64,000 nt of DNA from positions 338,359 through 402,358 of the forward strand of contig NZ_QGGZ01000011.1 in NCBI RefSeq assembly GCF_003148825.1. Reading direction: 5' to 3'. The translations under genes were made by a program, and so were the position numbers. This document shows, piece by piece, positions 28,746 to 37,773 of this stretch (the stretch's first letter is position 1; the number at the start of each line of letters is the position of its first letter). This DNA is from Streptomyces sp. CG 926. Lineage in GTDB: Bacteria > Actinomycetota > Actinomycetes > Streptomycetales > Streptomycetaceae. The notes under the pieces were generated by a model that did not search any database, was not told the DNA's origin, and was given only the letters and a program-made list of their open reading frames with translations.

Positions 28746-30302
28746 CTACTTCACGGCCTTGAGCGCGTCGATCACGCCGTAGCCGTAGTAGCCCGTCTGC
28801 CCCCACTTGCTCGTGCAGGTGGTGGCGTCGATCAGGGTGCCCGCGGCGTCGTATATCTGCGTCGGGCAGGCCGCCTTCGTGGCCTGGGCCTTCAGCATCG
28901 CCTGGAGCTGCGAGGGCGTGGCCGACGGGTGGGCGCTCTTGAGGAGCGCGGCGACGCCCGCGACGTGCGGGGCGGCCATCGAGGTGCCCTGCTTGTAGCC
29001 GTAGCCCCCGCCCGGGACGGTCGACAGCACCCGCCCGTTGGCGTCCGGGGTGTTCGGGACCTGCCACTTGTCACCGCCAGGGGCGGCGACGTCCACGACC
29101 CCGAGGCCGTAGCTGGAGTAGTAGGAGCGCAGGCCCTTGTCGCCGGTCGCCGAGACGGTGACCACACCCGGCAGCTGCGTCGGCAGGTCCAGGCAGACCT
29201 TCGGGTCGATGGTGCGCGGCACCGGGGTGGCGTCGTCCGGGCTGGTCTCGTCGACGAGGGAGTCGGCCGCCAGGTCCTGGTCGGAGTTGCCGGCCGAGGC
29301 GATGTGGAGCGTGCCCTTGCGCTCGGCGTACTTGGTGGCCCGGCCGATGGCCTCCACCAGCGCCTTCTGGTCGTCGTCGGACTTGCAGTTGAAGAGCCAC
29401 GGGTCGACGTAGTAGCTGTTGTTGGTCACCTCGATCCCCTTCTCGGCGGCGAACATGAAGCCGCAGACGACCGCCTCGGTGTAGAAGAGGCTGGTCCCGG
29501 GCTCGCTCACCTTGATCGCGGCGATCTTCACGCCCGGCGCGACACCGCTGACGCCGATGCCGTTGCGCGCGGCCCCGATGGTGCCCGCCACGTGCGTGCC
29601 GTGGTCGCTGCCGTCGGCGTACGGGCGCCAGGCGCCTTCCGTGGTGTCGGCGACGCCGCCCACGCAGTTGGCCGACTGGCTCTTGGAGAAGTTCGGGGCG
29701 AGATCGGGGTGGGTGTCGTCGACACCCGTGTCGATGATGCCCACGGTGACGTTCCGACTGCCATCGTTGATCTTGTGAGCCTTGTCGGCCTTGATCGTCC
29801 GCAGGTCCCACTGGTTGGGCTCCAGCGGCTCCTGACCCTCCTGGGCCGCTGCCGCCGCCTTGGCGGCGTCCGCCGAGCTCAGCTGCTGGGTCGCGCCCTC
29901 CTCGGTGGTCCGGGCCGCCGTCATCGGGGCCGTCCGGGTGGCGCCGACCGACACGAACAGACCGCGCTGGGCGCGCAGCTGCTTGGCGAAGTCCGGGTTC
30001 TGGGAGTGTGCGACCACGACCCCTATCTGCTCGTAGGCCGTCACGACCGTTCCGCCGGCCCGCTCGACGGCCTTCTTCGCCGCCTTCATCGTGGCGTATT
30101 CGTTCAGGTTGGCCACGTACGACAGCTTGGGGCCGGAGGGGTCGGCCTTCGAGGCCGGCGCCGTGTCGGCCGCGCCGCCCAGCGGGACGGCCGAGGCCGA
30201 GACCGTGGGCAGGAAGGCGAGCGAGGCGGTGAGCGCCAGGCCGACCGGTACGGCGAGAGCACGGCTGCGCTTCTTGGGCGCACGCGACCCCAGCTGATCC
30301 AT
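28746..30302 (-). CDS. secreted S8 (subtilisin-like) serine protease
   Basis: The 518-residue preproprotein has a signal peptide (RSRALAVPVGLALTASLAF, then Ala-x-Ala near 38), a propeptide and an S8 domain. The triad is Asp191 (IIDTGVDD), His234 (DHGTHVAG) and Ser441 (GTSMAAPHVAG), with the oxyanion Asn in ASAGNSD. Four or more cysteines suggest disulfides. GGAG lies 6 nt before the ATG. It is likely an extracellular nutritional protease. Confidence 0.93.
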   Translation of the reverse strand: MDQLGSRAPKKRSRALAVPVGLALTASLAFLPTVSASAVPLGGAADTAPASKADPSGPKLSYVANLNEYATMKAAKKAVERAGGTVVTAYEQIGVVVAHSQNPDFAKQLRAQRGLFVSVGATRTAPMTAARTTEEGATQQLSSADAAKAAAAAQEGQEPLEPNQWDLRTIKADKAHKINDGSRNVTVGIIDTGVDDTHPDLAPNFSKSQSANCVGGVADTTEGAWRPYADGSDHGTHVAGTIGAARNGIGVSGVAPGVKIAAIKVSEPGTSLFYTEAVVCGFMFAAEKGIEVTNNSYYVDPWLFNCKSDDDQKALVEAIGRATKYAERKGTLHIASAGNSDQDLAADSLVDETSPDDATPVPRTIDPKVCLDLPTQLPGVVTVSATGDKGLRSYYSSYGLGVVDVAAPGGDKWQVPNTPDANGRVLSTVPGGGYGYKQGTSMAAPHVAGVAALLKSAHPSATPSQLQAMLKAQATKAACPTQIYDAAGTLIDATTCTSKWGQTGYYGYGVIDALKAVK

Positions 30303-30565
30303 GGGTTCTCCAGATCATCTCGGAATGGGAAAAAGCCGCCCGGACGCGATCGCGCCGGACGGGTTCATGACAAGCGAACCTAGCGTCGCCGTTCCCCTCC
30401 ACGCCATCAGTTCGAGAAATCAGTTCCCCAAGAATCACCGGGTGTTGAACCGTCCCGACGCGCCGTCCGTGCCGTTGACAGGGGGGATCGGCACCACCGT
30501 CCCCCCACACGGAGGTTGTTTTGTCCGTCGTCCCCACCGCACCCGCGTCACAAGGAGAGCCCCCC

Positions 30566-30931
30566 GTGACCACCGAAGCAGCGCCGCCCCCGGGCAGCGC
30601 GGGAACGCCACCGGCGACCCCCACGGCCGATGACTACACGAGCGTCCAGCAGAGCGCGGAATTCGGCGAACTGCGCAGCTCCTACCGCTCCTTCGCCTTC
30701 CCGCTCACCGTGGCCTTCATCGCCTGGTACCTGCTCTACGTCCTGCTGTCCAACTACGCGGGCGGCTTCATGGGGACCAAGCTCTTCGGCAACATCAACG
30801 TCGCCCTCGTGCTCGGCCTCGCCCAGTTCGCCACGACCTTCCTGATCGCCTGGTTCTACGCGCGGTACGCGGCGAGGAAGCTCGACCCCCAGGCGGAGGC
30901 CATCAAGGCGCGGATGGAGGCCGCCGAATGA
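30566..30931 (+). CDS. DUF485 membrane subunit of the acetate symporter operon
   Basis: The 121-residue protein has a Pro/Ala-rich N-terminus, then the DUF485 pattern (FGELRSSYRSFAFPLTVAF with two membrane helices ending FLIAWFYARYAARKLDP). These proteins accompany ActP-type symporters. AAGGAG lies 8 nt before the GTG at 30566; a TTG at 30521 with GGAGG 5 nt upstream is a credible longer start. The stop overlaps the symporter ATG. Upstream, 30303-30565 holds the divergent protease promoter area and no gene. Confidence 0.85.
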   Translation: MTTEAAPPPGSAGTPPATPTADDYTSVQQSAEFGELRSSYRSFAFPLTVAFIAWYLLYVLLSNYAGGFMGTKLFGNINVALVLGLAQFATTFLIAWFYARYAARKLDPQAEAIKARMEAAE

Positions 30932-32556
30932 GCGGCACGCACCACCTGACGACGCTCGCCGCGGGAGCCACCGAGCACCGCCCGCTGATCATCACCCTCT
31001 TCGGGCTGTTCGTCGTCGCCACGCTGATCATCACCGTCTGGGCCGGCCGCCAGACCAAGGGCGCCGCCGACTTCTACGCGGGCGGTCGCCAGTTCACCGG
31101 CTTCCAGAACGGCCTCGCCATCTCCGGCGACTACATGTCGGCCGCGTCCTTCCTCGGCATCGCCGGAGCCATCGCCCTCTTCGGCTACGACGGCTTCCTC
31201 TACTCCATCGGCTTCCTCGTCGCCTGGCTGGTCGCCCTGCTGCTCGTCGCCGAGCCGCTGCGCAACTCCGGCCGCTACACCATGGGCGACGTCCTGGCGT
31301 ACCGGATGCGCCAGCGGCCCGTCCGTACCGCCGCCGGCACCTCCACCATCGTGGTCTCGATCTTCTACCTGCTCGCCCAGATGGCCGGCGCCGGCGTGCT
31401 CGTCTCCCTGCTCCTGGGCATCACCAGCGACGGCGGCAAGGTGGCCGTGGTCGCCCTGGTCGGCGTACTGATGATCGTCTACGTGACCATCGGCGGCATG
31501 AAGGGCACCACCTGGGTCCAGATGATCAAGGCGGTGCTGCTGATCGCGGGCGCGCTCCTGATCACCTTGCTGGTCCTGGTGAAGTTCAACTTCAACATCT
31601 CCGACCTGCTGGGCAAGGCGGCCGAGAACAGCGGACAGGGGGCGAAGTTCCTCGAACCCGGCCTCAAGTACGGCAAGGACTCCACCTCCAAGCTGGACTT
31701 CATCTCGCTCGGCCTCGCCCTCGTCCTCGGCACCGCCGGACTGCCGCACATCCTGATCCGCTTCTACACGGTTCCCACCGCGCAGGCCGCCCGTAAGTCC
31801 GTCCTGTGGGCCATCGGCATCATCGGCGGCTTCTACCTGATGACGATCGCCCTCGGCTTCGGCGCCGCGGCCCTGCTCGAGCGGGCCGACATCATCGCCT
31901 CCAACAAGGCCGGCAACACCGCCGCCCCGCTGCTCGCCCAGGCCGTCGGCGGCGGCCCCGACTCCACCGGCGGCGCCATCCTGCTCGCCGTGATCTCCGC
32001 CGTCGCCTTCGCCACCATCCTGGCCGTCGTCGCCGGCCTCACCCTCGCCTCCTCCTCGTCCTTCGCGCACGACCTGTACGTGAACGTGATCCGCAAGGGC
32101 AAGGCCACCGAGAAGGAGGAGATGCGCGCGGCCCGCTGGTCCACCGTCGTCATCGGAGCCGTGGCCATCGGCCTGGGAGCGCTGGCCCGCGACCTGAACG
32201 TGGCCGGCCTGGTCGCGCTCGCCTTCGCGGTCGCCGCCTCCGCGAACCTGCCGACCATCCTCTACAGCCTCTTCTGGAAGCGCTTCACCACCCAGGGCGC
32301 GCTCTGGTCCATCTACGGCGGGCTGATCTCGGCCGTCGGCCTGGTGCTGTTCTCCCCGGTCGTGTCCGGAAAGCCCACCTCGATGTTCAAGGACGCCGAC
32401 TTCTTCTGGTTCCCGCTGGAGAACCCGGGGATCATCTCCATCCCCCTCGGCTTCCTCCTCGGGTGGCTGGGAACGGTCCTCACCAAGGAGAAGGCCGACC
32501 CCCAGAAGTTCGCCGAGCTGGAGGTGCGCTCCCTCACCGGAACAGGGGCGCACTGA
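30928..32556 (+). CDS. cation/acetate symporter (SSS family, ActP/MctC-like)
   Basis: The 542-residue protein has about 13 membrane helices and the SSS-family pattern: ADFYAGGRQFTGFQNGLAIS and GDYMSAASFLGIAGAIALFG near the N-terminus, and GTAGLPHILIRFYTVPTAQAARKS in the middle. ActP/MctC transporters import acetate and other short monocarboxylates with sodium or protons. It overlaps the DUF485 gene by 4 nt, so the two are coupled. Confidence 0.92.
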   Translation: MSGTHHLTTLAAGATEHRPLIITLFGLFVVATLIITVWAGRQTKGAADFYAGGRQFTGFQNGLAISGDYMSAASFLGIAGAIALFGYDGFLYSIGFLVAWLVALLLVAEPLRNSGRYTMGDVLAYRMRQRPVRTAAGTSTIVVSIFYLLAQMAGAGVLVSLLLGITSDGGKVAVVALVGVLMIVYVTIGGMKGTTWVQMIKAVLLIAGALLITLLVLVKFNFNISDLLGKAAENSGQGAKFLEPGLKYGKDSTSKLDFISLGLALVLGTAGLPHILIRFYTVPTAQAARKSVLWAIGIIGGFYLMTIALGFGAAALLERADIIASNKAGNTAAPLLAQAVGGGPDSTGGAILLAVISAVAFATILAVVAGLTLASSSSFAHDLYVNVIRKGKATEKEEMRAARWSTVVIGAVAIGLGALARDLNVAGLVALAFAVAASANLPTILYSLFWKRFTTQGALWSIYGGLISAVGLVLFSPVVSGKPTSMFKDADFFWFPLENPGIISIPLGFLLGWLGTVLTKEKADPQKFAELEVRSLTGTGAH

Positions 32557-32575
32557 CATCGTCCGAACACCCAGC

Positions 32576-32609
32576 GTGGCCGCGTGGTAGTTCCCTACGA
32601 CGCGGCCAC
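32576..32609 (+). terminator. hairpin after the symporter operon
   Basis: GTGGCCGCGT pairs perfectly with ACGCGGCCAC, with an inner GTAG/CTAC pairing. It sits about 20 bp after the stop; no strong T-run follows. Confidence 0.65.
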
Positions 32610-32677
32610 GTCACGTCTCGTTCATTTGGGCACCTCTCGATGACACAGGCGTCACGTAGTCTCGAAATAGAACGCGT

Positions 32678-32712
32678 GAAGTAGATCCACTATCCGCGCG
32701 TACCTCTACTTC
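32678..32712 (+). promoter_or_regulatory. inverted repeat in the moaA leader
   Basis: GAAGTAGA (32678-32685) and TCTACTTC (32705-32712) are perfect complements separated by 19 nt, ending 5 nt before the GGGGAGG ribosome-binding region of moaA. It could be an operator or an RNA stem. It does not look like the Moco riboswitch. Confidence 0.4.
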
Positions 32713-32734
32713 CGGACAGGGGAGGGGGCCCACA

Positions 32735-33724
32735 GTGCTTCTCGACACCTATGGCCGCGTGGCCACTGACCTGCGCGTCTCGCTGACCGACAAGTGCAAT
32801 CTGCGCTGCACCTACTGCATGCCCGAAGAGGGGCTGCAGTGGCTCGGCAAGTCGGACCTGCTCAGCGACGACGAGATCGTCCGGCTGATCCGGATCGCGG
32901 TCACGCAGCTGGGGATCACCGAGGTCCGCTTCACCGGCGGCGAGCCGCTGCTGCGGCCCGGCCTGGTCGGGATCGTCGAGCGGTGCGCCGCCCTGGAGCC
33001 CCGCCCCAAGATGTCCCTCACCACCAACGGCATCGGTCTGAGGCGCACCGCGCAGGCCCTGAAGGCCGCCGGCCTGGACCGGGTGAACGTGTCCCTGGAC
33101 ACCCTGCGGCCCGAGGTCTTCAAGACCCTCACCCGCCGCGACCGGCACAAGGACGTCATCGAGGGCATGGCCGCGGCCCGCGAGGCCGGCCTCACCCCCG
33201 TCAAGGTCAACGCCGTGCTCATGCCCGGCCTCAACGACGACGAGGCCCCCGACCTGCTGGCCTGGGCCGTGGAGAACGAGTACGAGCTCCGCTTCATCGA
33301 GCAGATGCCCCTCGACGCCCAGCACGGCTGGAAGCGCGACGGCATGATCACCGCCGGGGACATCCTGGAGTCCCTGCGCACCCGCTTCACGCTCACCGAG
33401 GAAGGCGCCGACGAGCGCGGCTCCGCCCCGGCCGAGCGCTGGGTGGTCGACGGCGGCCCGGCCACCGTCGGGGTCATCGCCTCGGTCACCCGACCGTTCT
33501 GCGGCGCCTGTGACCGTACCCGGCTCACGGCCGACGGCCAGGTGCGCACGTGCCTGTTCGCGACCGAGGAGTCGGACCTGCGCGCGGCCCTGCGCTCGGG
33601 CGCCCCGGACGAGGAGATCGCCCGGCTGTGGAAGGTCGCGATGTGGGGCAAGAAGGCCGGCGCCGGTCTCGACGACCCGTCCTTCGTGCAGCCCGACCGC
33701 CCGATGTCGGCGATCGGCGGCTGA
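32735..33724 (+). CDS. moaA: GTP 3',8-cyclase MoaA (molybdenum cofactor synthesis)
   Basis: The 329-residue radical-SAM enzyme has CNLRCTYC (Cys 21, 25, 28) for the SAM cluster, a GGEPLL segment, and the second 4Fe-4S site near the C-terminus (FCGACDRTRLTADGQVRTC; Cys 256, 259, 273). It ends in the conserved Gly-Gly. With MoaC it converts GTP to cyclic pyranopterin phosphate. GGGGAGG lies about 10 nt before the GTG. No other moa gene lies nearby. Confidence 0.96.
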   Translation: MLLDTYGRVATDLRVSLTDKCNLRCTYCMPEEGLQWLGKSDLLSDDEIVRLIRIAVTQLGITEVRFTGGEPLLRPGLVGIVERCAALEPRPKMSLTTNGIGLRRTAQALKAAGLDRVNVSLDTLRPEVFKTLTRRDRHKDVIEGMAAAREAGLTPVKVNAVLMPGLNDDEAPDLLAWAVENEYELRFIEQMPLDAQHGWKRDGMITAGDILESLRTRFTLTEEGADERGSAPAERWVVDGGPATVGVIASVTRPFCGACDRTRLTADGQVRTCLFATEESDLRAALRSGAPDEEIARLWKVAMWGKKAGAGLDDPSFVQPDRPMSAIGG

Positions 33725-33749
33725 CCCGGGGCGCGCGACGCGGGTGCGG

Positions 33750-34001
33750 TCAGCGGGGGCGTTCCGAGCCCTCCGGCTGCACCCACTCGTCCAGCTTCAC
33801 CGCGTCCTTGAGGAAACCGCGGACCCCCAGGAACTGGGAGAGGTGTTCGCGGTGCTCCTCGCACGCCAGCCAGGTCTTGCGTCGTTCAGGCGTGTGCAGC
33901 GTCGGGTTGTTCCACGCCAGGACCCACACGGCCACGTCGCGGCAGCCCTTGGCGGAGCAGGTGGGATTCTCGTCGGTGCCGGAGGCGTCGGAGGAAGTCA
34001 C
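33750..34001 (-). CDS. small conserved Cys/His protein
   Basis: The 83-residue protein (MTSSDASGTDENPTCSAKGC...) has CSAKGC, a later ACEEHREH and WVLAWNNPTLHTPERRKTWL in between, which looks like a compact zinc-binding fold. I know homologues only as actinobacterial hypotheticals. It converges on moaA. The gap 34002-34137 shows nothing else. Confidence 0.75.
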   Translation of the reverse strand: MTSSDASGTDENPTCSAKGCRDVAVWVLAWNNPTLHTPERRKTWLACEEHREHLSQFLGVRGFLKDAVKLDEWVQPEGSERPR

Positions 34002-34137
34002 GACCCCACATTAGAACGGAATGGCGACGCCGAGCAGCCACGGGGGGAGCTGCCCGGCGTCGGTCCGTCGCTCCGACGGGGGATGCGGAGCGCGTGAGCA
34101 GTATGTCACGCAGGACCCGGTGGAGTGCACAGGAACT

Positions 34138-34479
34138 TCACGATTGATCTGAGCTTTTATTGAGGTTCCCCGCGTCCAGCGCCGGCCGCACGGGGGCCGG
34201 AATGAAGTGCGAGGGCAGTGAGGGCGTCGACTCCCGCCCGGCGTTGGCGATGACCACGGCGATGTAGGGGAGCAGGGCTCCGGCCACGAGCGTCACGACG
34301 GCCACCGGGCGCTGAACGTTCCACAACAGCACGGTCGCGATGACCGACAGGGTCCTGATCCCCATCGAGATCACATACCGACGCTGGCGGCCCCGCACGT
34401 CCTCGTCGAGGCCCATGCGCGCGCCGGTGATCCGGAAGACCTCGGCCCCGTTCCGCTTCTGCCGCTTCGTCCGCTCCAC
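34138..34479 (-). CDS. DUF3099-like membrane protein
   Basis: The protein contains AEVFRITGARMGLDEDVRGRQRRYVIS, followed by two hydrophobic helices (about 47-85) and a polar tail, the DUF3099 pattern as I recall it. I chose the GTG at 34479 (product begins VERTKRQKR); the frame is open to 34632 but that part is basic and low-complexity. It is divergent from the GlsB/YeaQ-type gene. Confidence 0.65.
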   Translation of the reverse strand: MERTKRQKRNGAEVFRITGARMGLDEDVRGRQRRYVISMGIRTLSVIATVLLWNVQRPVAVVTLVAGALLPYIAVVIANAGRESTPSLPSHFIPAPVRPALDAGNLNKSSDQS

Positions 34480-34655
34480 GCTCCACCACCCGATCGCCCG
34501 CCGGGCACTCCCGGCCCGGACCCCTCCCACGGTACGCCCGCCCCCGTGCCGTGAGGAGAGGGGGACCCCCGTACGGGGCTGTTCGAAATGCGTGGTATGC
34601 CGGATGGGTCGAGACTGGGCCCACGTGCGCACAACGCGCCAGGAGGAGGCTCGAC

Positions 34656-34931
34656 ATGGGTTGGTTGTGGGCGATCATCGTCGGTTTCGTGCTGGGGCTG
34701 ATAGCCAAGGCCATCCTGCCGGGCAAGCAGCACCAGCCGCTGTGGCTGACCACCCTCTTCGGCATCGCCGGTGCCGTCCTCGGCAACGCGGTGGCCACAT
34801 GGATCGGTGTCGGAGAGACCAGGGGCATCGACTGGACCCGCCACCTGCTGCAGATCGTCGGTGCGGTGGTCATCGTCGCGCTCGGCGAGATGGCGTACGG
34901 GGCGATCAAGGGCAAGCGGCGGACGGCCTGA
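34656..34931 (+). CDS. GlsB/YeaQ/YmgE-family stress membrane protein
   Basis: The 91-residue protein begins MGWLWAIIVGFVLGLIAKAI and has three hydrophobic helices, with the family motif LIAKAILPGKQ and GxxGAVLGN. The family is linked to stress responses. AGGAGGAGG lies about 7 nt before the ATG. The Gly/Ala spacing supports helix packing; the function is unknown. Confidence 0.85.
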   Translation: MGWLWAIIVGFVLGLIAKAILPGKQHQPLWLTTLFGIAGAVLGNAVATWIGVGETRGIDWTRHLLQIVGAVVIVALGEMAYGAIKGKRRTA

Positions 34932-34951
34932 CGCACCGCGGGCCATGACGA

Positions 34952-34991
34952 AGGGGCCGGCCGGACGATGTAAGCGTCCGCACCGGCCCCT
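34952..34991. terminator. bidirectional terminator between the YeaQ-type gene and tyrS
   Basis: AGGGGCCGG pairs with CCGGCCCCT and an inner GGACG/CGTCC pair closes the loop. It lies between convergent genes. Just beyond, GTGCTCCGTG is repeated in tandem around 34998-35017. Confidence 0.8.
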
Positions 34992-35031
34992 CCGCCGTGC
35001 TCCGTGGTGCTCCGTGGTGTCCTACGACACG

Positions 35032-36300
35032 TCAGGCGCCGGTGACCTCCACCGCGGCCAGGTTCTTCTTGCCCCGGCGCAGCACCAGCCAGCGCCCGTG
35101 CAGCAGGTCCTCCTCGGCGGGGACCGCGTCCTCGGCGGTGACCTTCGCGTTGTTCACGTAGGCGCCGCCCTCCTTCACGGTCCGGCGGGCGGCCGACTTG
35201 CTCGCGACCAGGCCGGTCTCCGCGAGCAGGTCCACCACCAGGCCGAGCTCCGTCACCTGTGCGTGCGGCAGCTCGGACAGGGCCGCGGCCAGCGTGGCCT
35301 CGTCCAGCTCCGCCAGGTCGCCCTGACCGAACAGCGCCTTCGACGCGGCGATCACGGCGGCGCACTGGTCGGCGCCGTGCACGAGCGCCGTCAGCTCCTC
35401 GGCCAGCGCCCGCTGGGCGGCGCGCGCCTGCGGCCGCTCGGCGGTCTGCGCCTCCAGTGCCTCCAGCTCCTCACGGGACTCGAAGGACAGGATCCGCATG
35501 TAGGTGGAGATGTCCCGATCGTCCACATTCAGCCAGAACTGGTAGAACGCGTACGGCGTGGTCATCTCCGGGTCGAGCCACACGGCCCCGCTCTCGGACT
35601 TGCCGAACTTCGTGCCGTCCGCCTTGACCATCAGCGGCGTCGCCAGCGCGTGCACGACCGCGCCCGGCTCGACCCGGTGGATCAGGTCGAGCCCGGCCGT
35701 CAGGTTGCCCCACTGGTCGGAGCCGCCCTGCTGGAGCACGCAGCCGTAGCGCCGGTACAGCTCCAGGAAGTCCATGCCCTGGAGCAGCTGGTAGCTGAAC
35801 TCCGTGTAGCTGATGCCCTGGTCGGAGTCGAGCCGCTTGGCGACCGAGTCCTTCGTCAGCATCTTGTTGACGCGGAAGTGCTTGCCGATGTCCCGCAGGA
35901 ACTCGATGGCGGACATGCCCGCCGTCCAGTCCAGGTTGTTCACCATCAGCGCCGCGTTCTCGCCCTCGAAGGACAGGAACGGCTCGATCTGGGTGCGCAG
36001 CCGGGTCACCCAGTTGGCGACGGTCTCCGGGTCGTTCAGGGTCCGCTCGGCCGTCGGTCGCGGGTCGCCGATCTGCCCCGTGGCCCCGCCGACCAGCGCC
36101 AGCGGCCGGTTACCGGCCTGCTGGAGCCGGCGCACGGTGAGCACCTGGACCAGGTGCCCCACGTGCAGCGAGGCCGCGGTCGGGTCGAAGCCGCAATAGA
36201 AGGTGACCGGACCGTCCGCGAAGGCCTTGCGCAGCGCTTCTTCGTCGGTGGACTGGGCGAAGAGCCCGCGCCACTTCAGTTCGTCGACGATGTCAGTCAC
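35032..36300 (-). CDS. tyrS: tyrosyl-tRNA synthetase
   Basis: The 422-residue class I synthetase has the HIGH-type motif (HVGH, about residues 47-50), YCGFDPTAASLHVGHL, the KMSKS-type KFGKS (about 231-235) and a C-terminal S4 RNA-binding domain (LVASKSAARRTVKEGGAYVN). AAGGAG lies about 10 nt before the GTG. No T-box leader is seen in the 72 bp upstream. It charges tRNA-Tyr. Confidence 0.97.
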   Translation of the reverse strand: MTDIVDELKWRGLFAQSTDEEALRKAFADGPVTFYCGFDPTAASLHVGHLVQVLTVRRLQQAGNRPLALVGGATGQIGDPRPTAERTLNDPETVANWVTRLRTQIEPFLSFEGENAALMVNNLDWTAGMSAIEFLRDIGKHFRVNKMLTKDSVAKRLDSDQGISYTEFSYQLLQGMDFLELYRRYGCVLQQGGSDQWGNLTAGLDLIHRVEPGAVVHALATPLMVKADGTKFGKSESGAVWLDPEMTTPYAFYQFWLNVDDRDISTYMRILSFESREELEALEAQTAERPQARAAQRALAEELTALVHGADQCAAVIAASKALFGQGDLAELDEATLAAALSELPHAQVTELGLVVDLLAETGLVASKSAARRTVKEGGAYVNNAKVTAEDAVPAEEDLLHGRWLVLRRGKKNLAAVEVTGA

Positions 36301-36372
36301 GGTCGTGACTCTCCTTGAGAGATGGAGTGAGTAGGGATGTGGATGAGGGGTCTACCCGCACATTCTAGGTGG

Positions 36373-37773
36373 TCAGACGCCCTTGCTCACCGAACTCATG
36401 TTGAAATCCGGGATACGCAGCGCCGGCATCGCGGCGCGCGTGAACCAGTCGCTCCACTCGCGCGGCAGGGTCTTCTCGGTCCGGCCCGCCTCCGAGGCCC
36501 GCGACAGCAGGTCCACGGGGGACTCGTTGAACCGGAAGTTGTTGACCTCGCCGACGACCTGCCCGTTCTCCACCAGGTAGACGCCGTCCCGGGTCAGGCC
36601 CGTCAGCAGCAGCGTCGCCGGGTCCACCTCGCGGATGTACCAGAGGCAGGTCAGCAGCAGACCCCGCTCGGTGGCCGCGACCATCTCCTCCAGGGACTTC
36701 TCGCCGCCGGCGTCCAGGATCAGGTTCCCGAAGCCGGGGGAGAGCTGCATCCCGGTCAGGCTCGCCGTGTGCCGGGTCGTGCTCAGCCGGTTCAGGTGGC
36801 CGTCCGCGATCCACTCGGTCGCCGGGACCGGCAGACCGTTGTCGAACACCGAGGCGTCGTCGCCGGAGCTGTGCGCGATCACGAACGGCGCGGACTCCAG
36901 GCCCGGCGCGTTCGGGTCGCTGCGCAGCGAGAGCGGCAGCTCGGACAGCTTCTCGCCGAGCCGGGTGCCACCGCCGGGCTTGGAGAAGACCGTACGGCCC
37001 TCCACCGCGTCCCGGGCCGCCGCCGACCACATCTGGTAGATCAGCAGGTCCGCCACCGCGGTCGGCGGCAGCAGCGTCTCGTACCGGCCCGCGGGCAGGT
37101 CGATCTTCCGCTCCGCCCAGCCGAGCCGCACGGCCAGCTCCGCGTCCAGCACGGTCGGGTCCACGTCCTTGAAGTCCCGGGTGGAGCGGCCCGCCCAGGC
37201 GGAGCGCTGCCGGTCCGGGGACTTCGCGTTGAGCTCCAGGGTGCCGTTCGGCTGGTCGTGGCGCAGTCGCAGGCCCGTCGAGGTGCCGACGTAGGTGGAG
37301 ACCAGCTCGTGGTTGGCGAAGCCGTACAGCTCACGGCCGCCCTCGCGGGCCCGGGCGAAGGCCTCGCCGAGGGCCGGGGCGAAGTCCGCGAAGACCGCCG
37401 AGCTCGTCTCGGCGGGCGCGTCGGTGAAGTCCGGCGAGGCCGGCGTCCCGGTGACCAGCCGCTGGGCGTCCTCGGCCGGGCCCGCCCCGCGGGCGGCCGC
37501 CTCGGCGGCCCGGACCAGCGGCTCCAGGTCGTCCGCGGTCACGGCGGAGCGCGAGACGACCCCCGAGGCCGTGCCCTCCTTGCCGTCGACCGTGGCGATG
37601 ACCGTCAAGGTCCGGGAGCGGGTCACGCCGTTCGTCGTCAGGGCGTTGCCCGCCCAGCGCAGATTGGCGCTCGACCCCTCGTCGGCGATGACGACGAGGC
37701 CGTCGGCGGTGGACAGCTCCAGGGCCCGCTCGACGATCTCGTGGGGCTTGGTGATGCGGTTCGACGAGCTCAT
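36373..37773 (-). CDS. pmbA: TldE/PmbA-family metalloprotease partner
   Basis: The 466-residue protein has the TldE fold without the HExxxH zinc motif: RSRTLTVIATVDGKEG, SFGNLILDAGGEKSLEEMV and DPATLLLTGLTRDGVYLVENG are typical. TldE works with TldD as a heterodimeric protease that digests unfolded peptides and matures microcins. The ATG overlaps the tldD stop by 4 nt. No RiPP precursor is visible nearby. Confidence 0.88.
   Translation of the reverse strand: MSSSNRITKPHEIVERALELSTADGLVVIADEGSSANLRWAGNALTTNGVTRSRTLTVIATVDGKEGTASGVVSRSAVTADDLEPLVRAAEAAARGAGPAEDAQRLVTGTPASPDFTDAPAETSSAVFADFAPALGEAFARAREGGRELYGFANHELVSTYVGTSTGLRLRHDQPNGTLELNAKSPDRQRSAWAGRSTRDFKDVDPTVLDAELAVRLGWAERKIDLPAGRYETLLPPTAVADLLIYQMWSAAARDAVEGRTVFSKPGGGTRLGEKLSELPLSLRSDPNAPGLESAPFVIAHSSGDDASVFDNGLPVPATEWIADGHLNRLSTTRHTASLTGMQLSPGFGNLILDAGGEKSLEEMVAATERGLLLTCLWYIREVDPATLLLTGLTRDGVYLVENGQVVGEVNNFRFNESPVDLLSRASEAGRTEKTLPREWSDWFTRAAMPALRIPDFNMSSVSKGV

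Noticed and set aside
30856..32559. Minus-strand frame under the acetate symporter
   Set aside because: Asp/Gly/Glu/His-rich shadow of a clear transporter gene.
36301..36372. T-box riboswitch upstream of tyrS
   Set aside because: The 72-bp gap has no T-box sequence or specifier stem.
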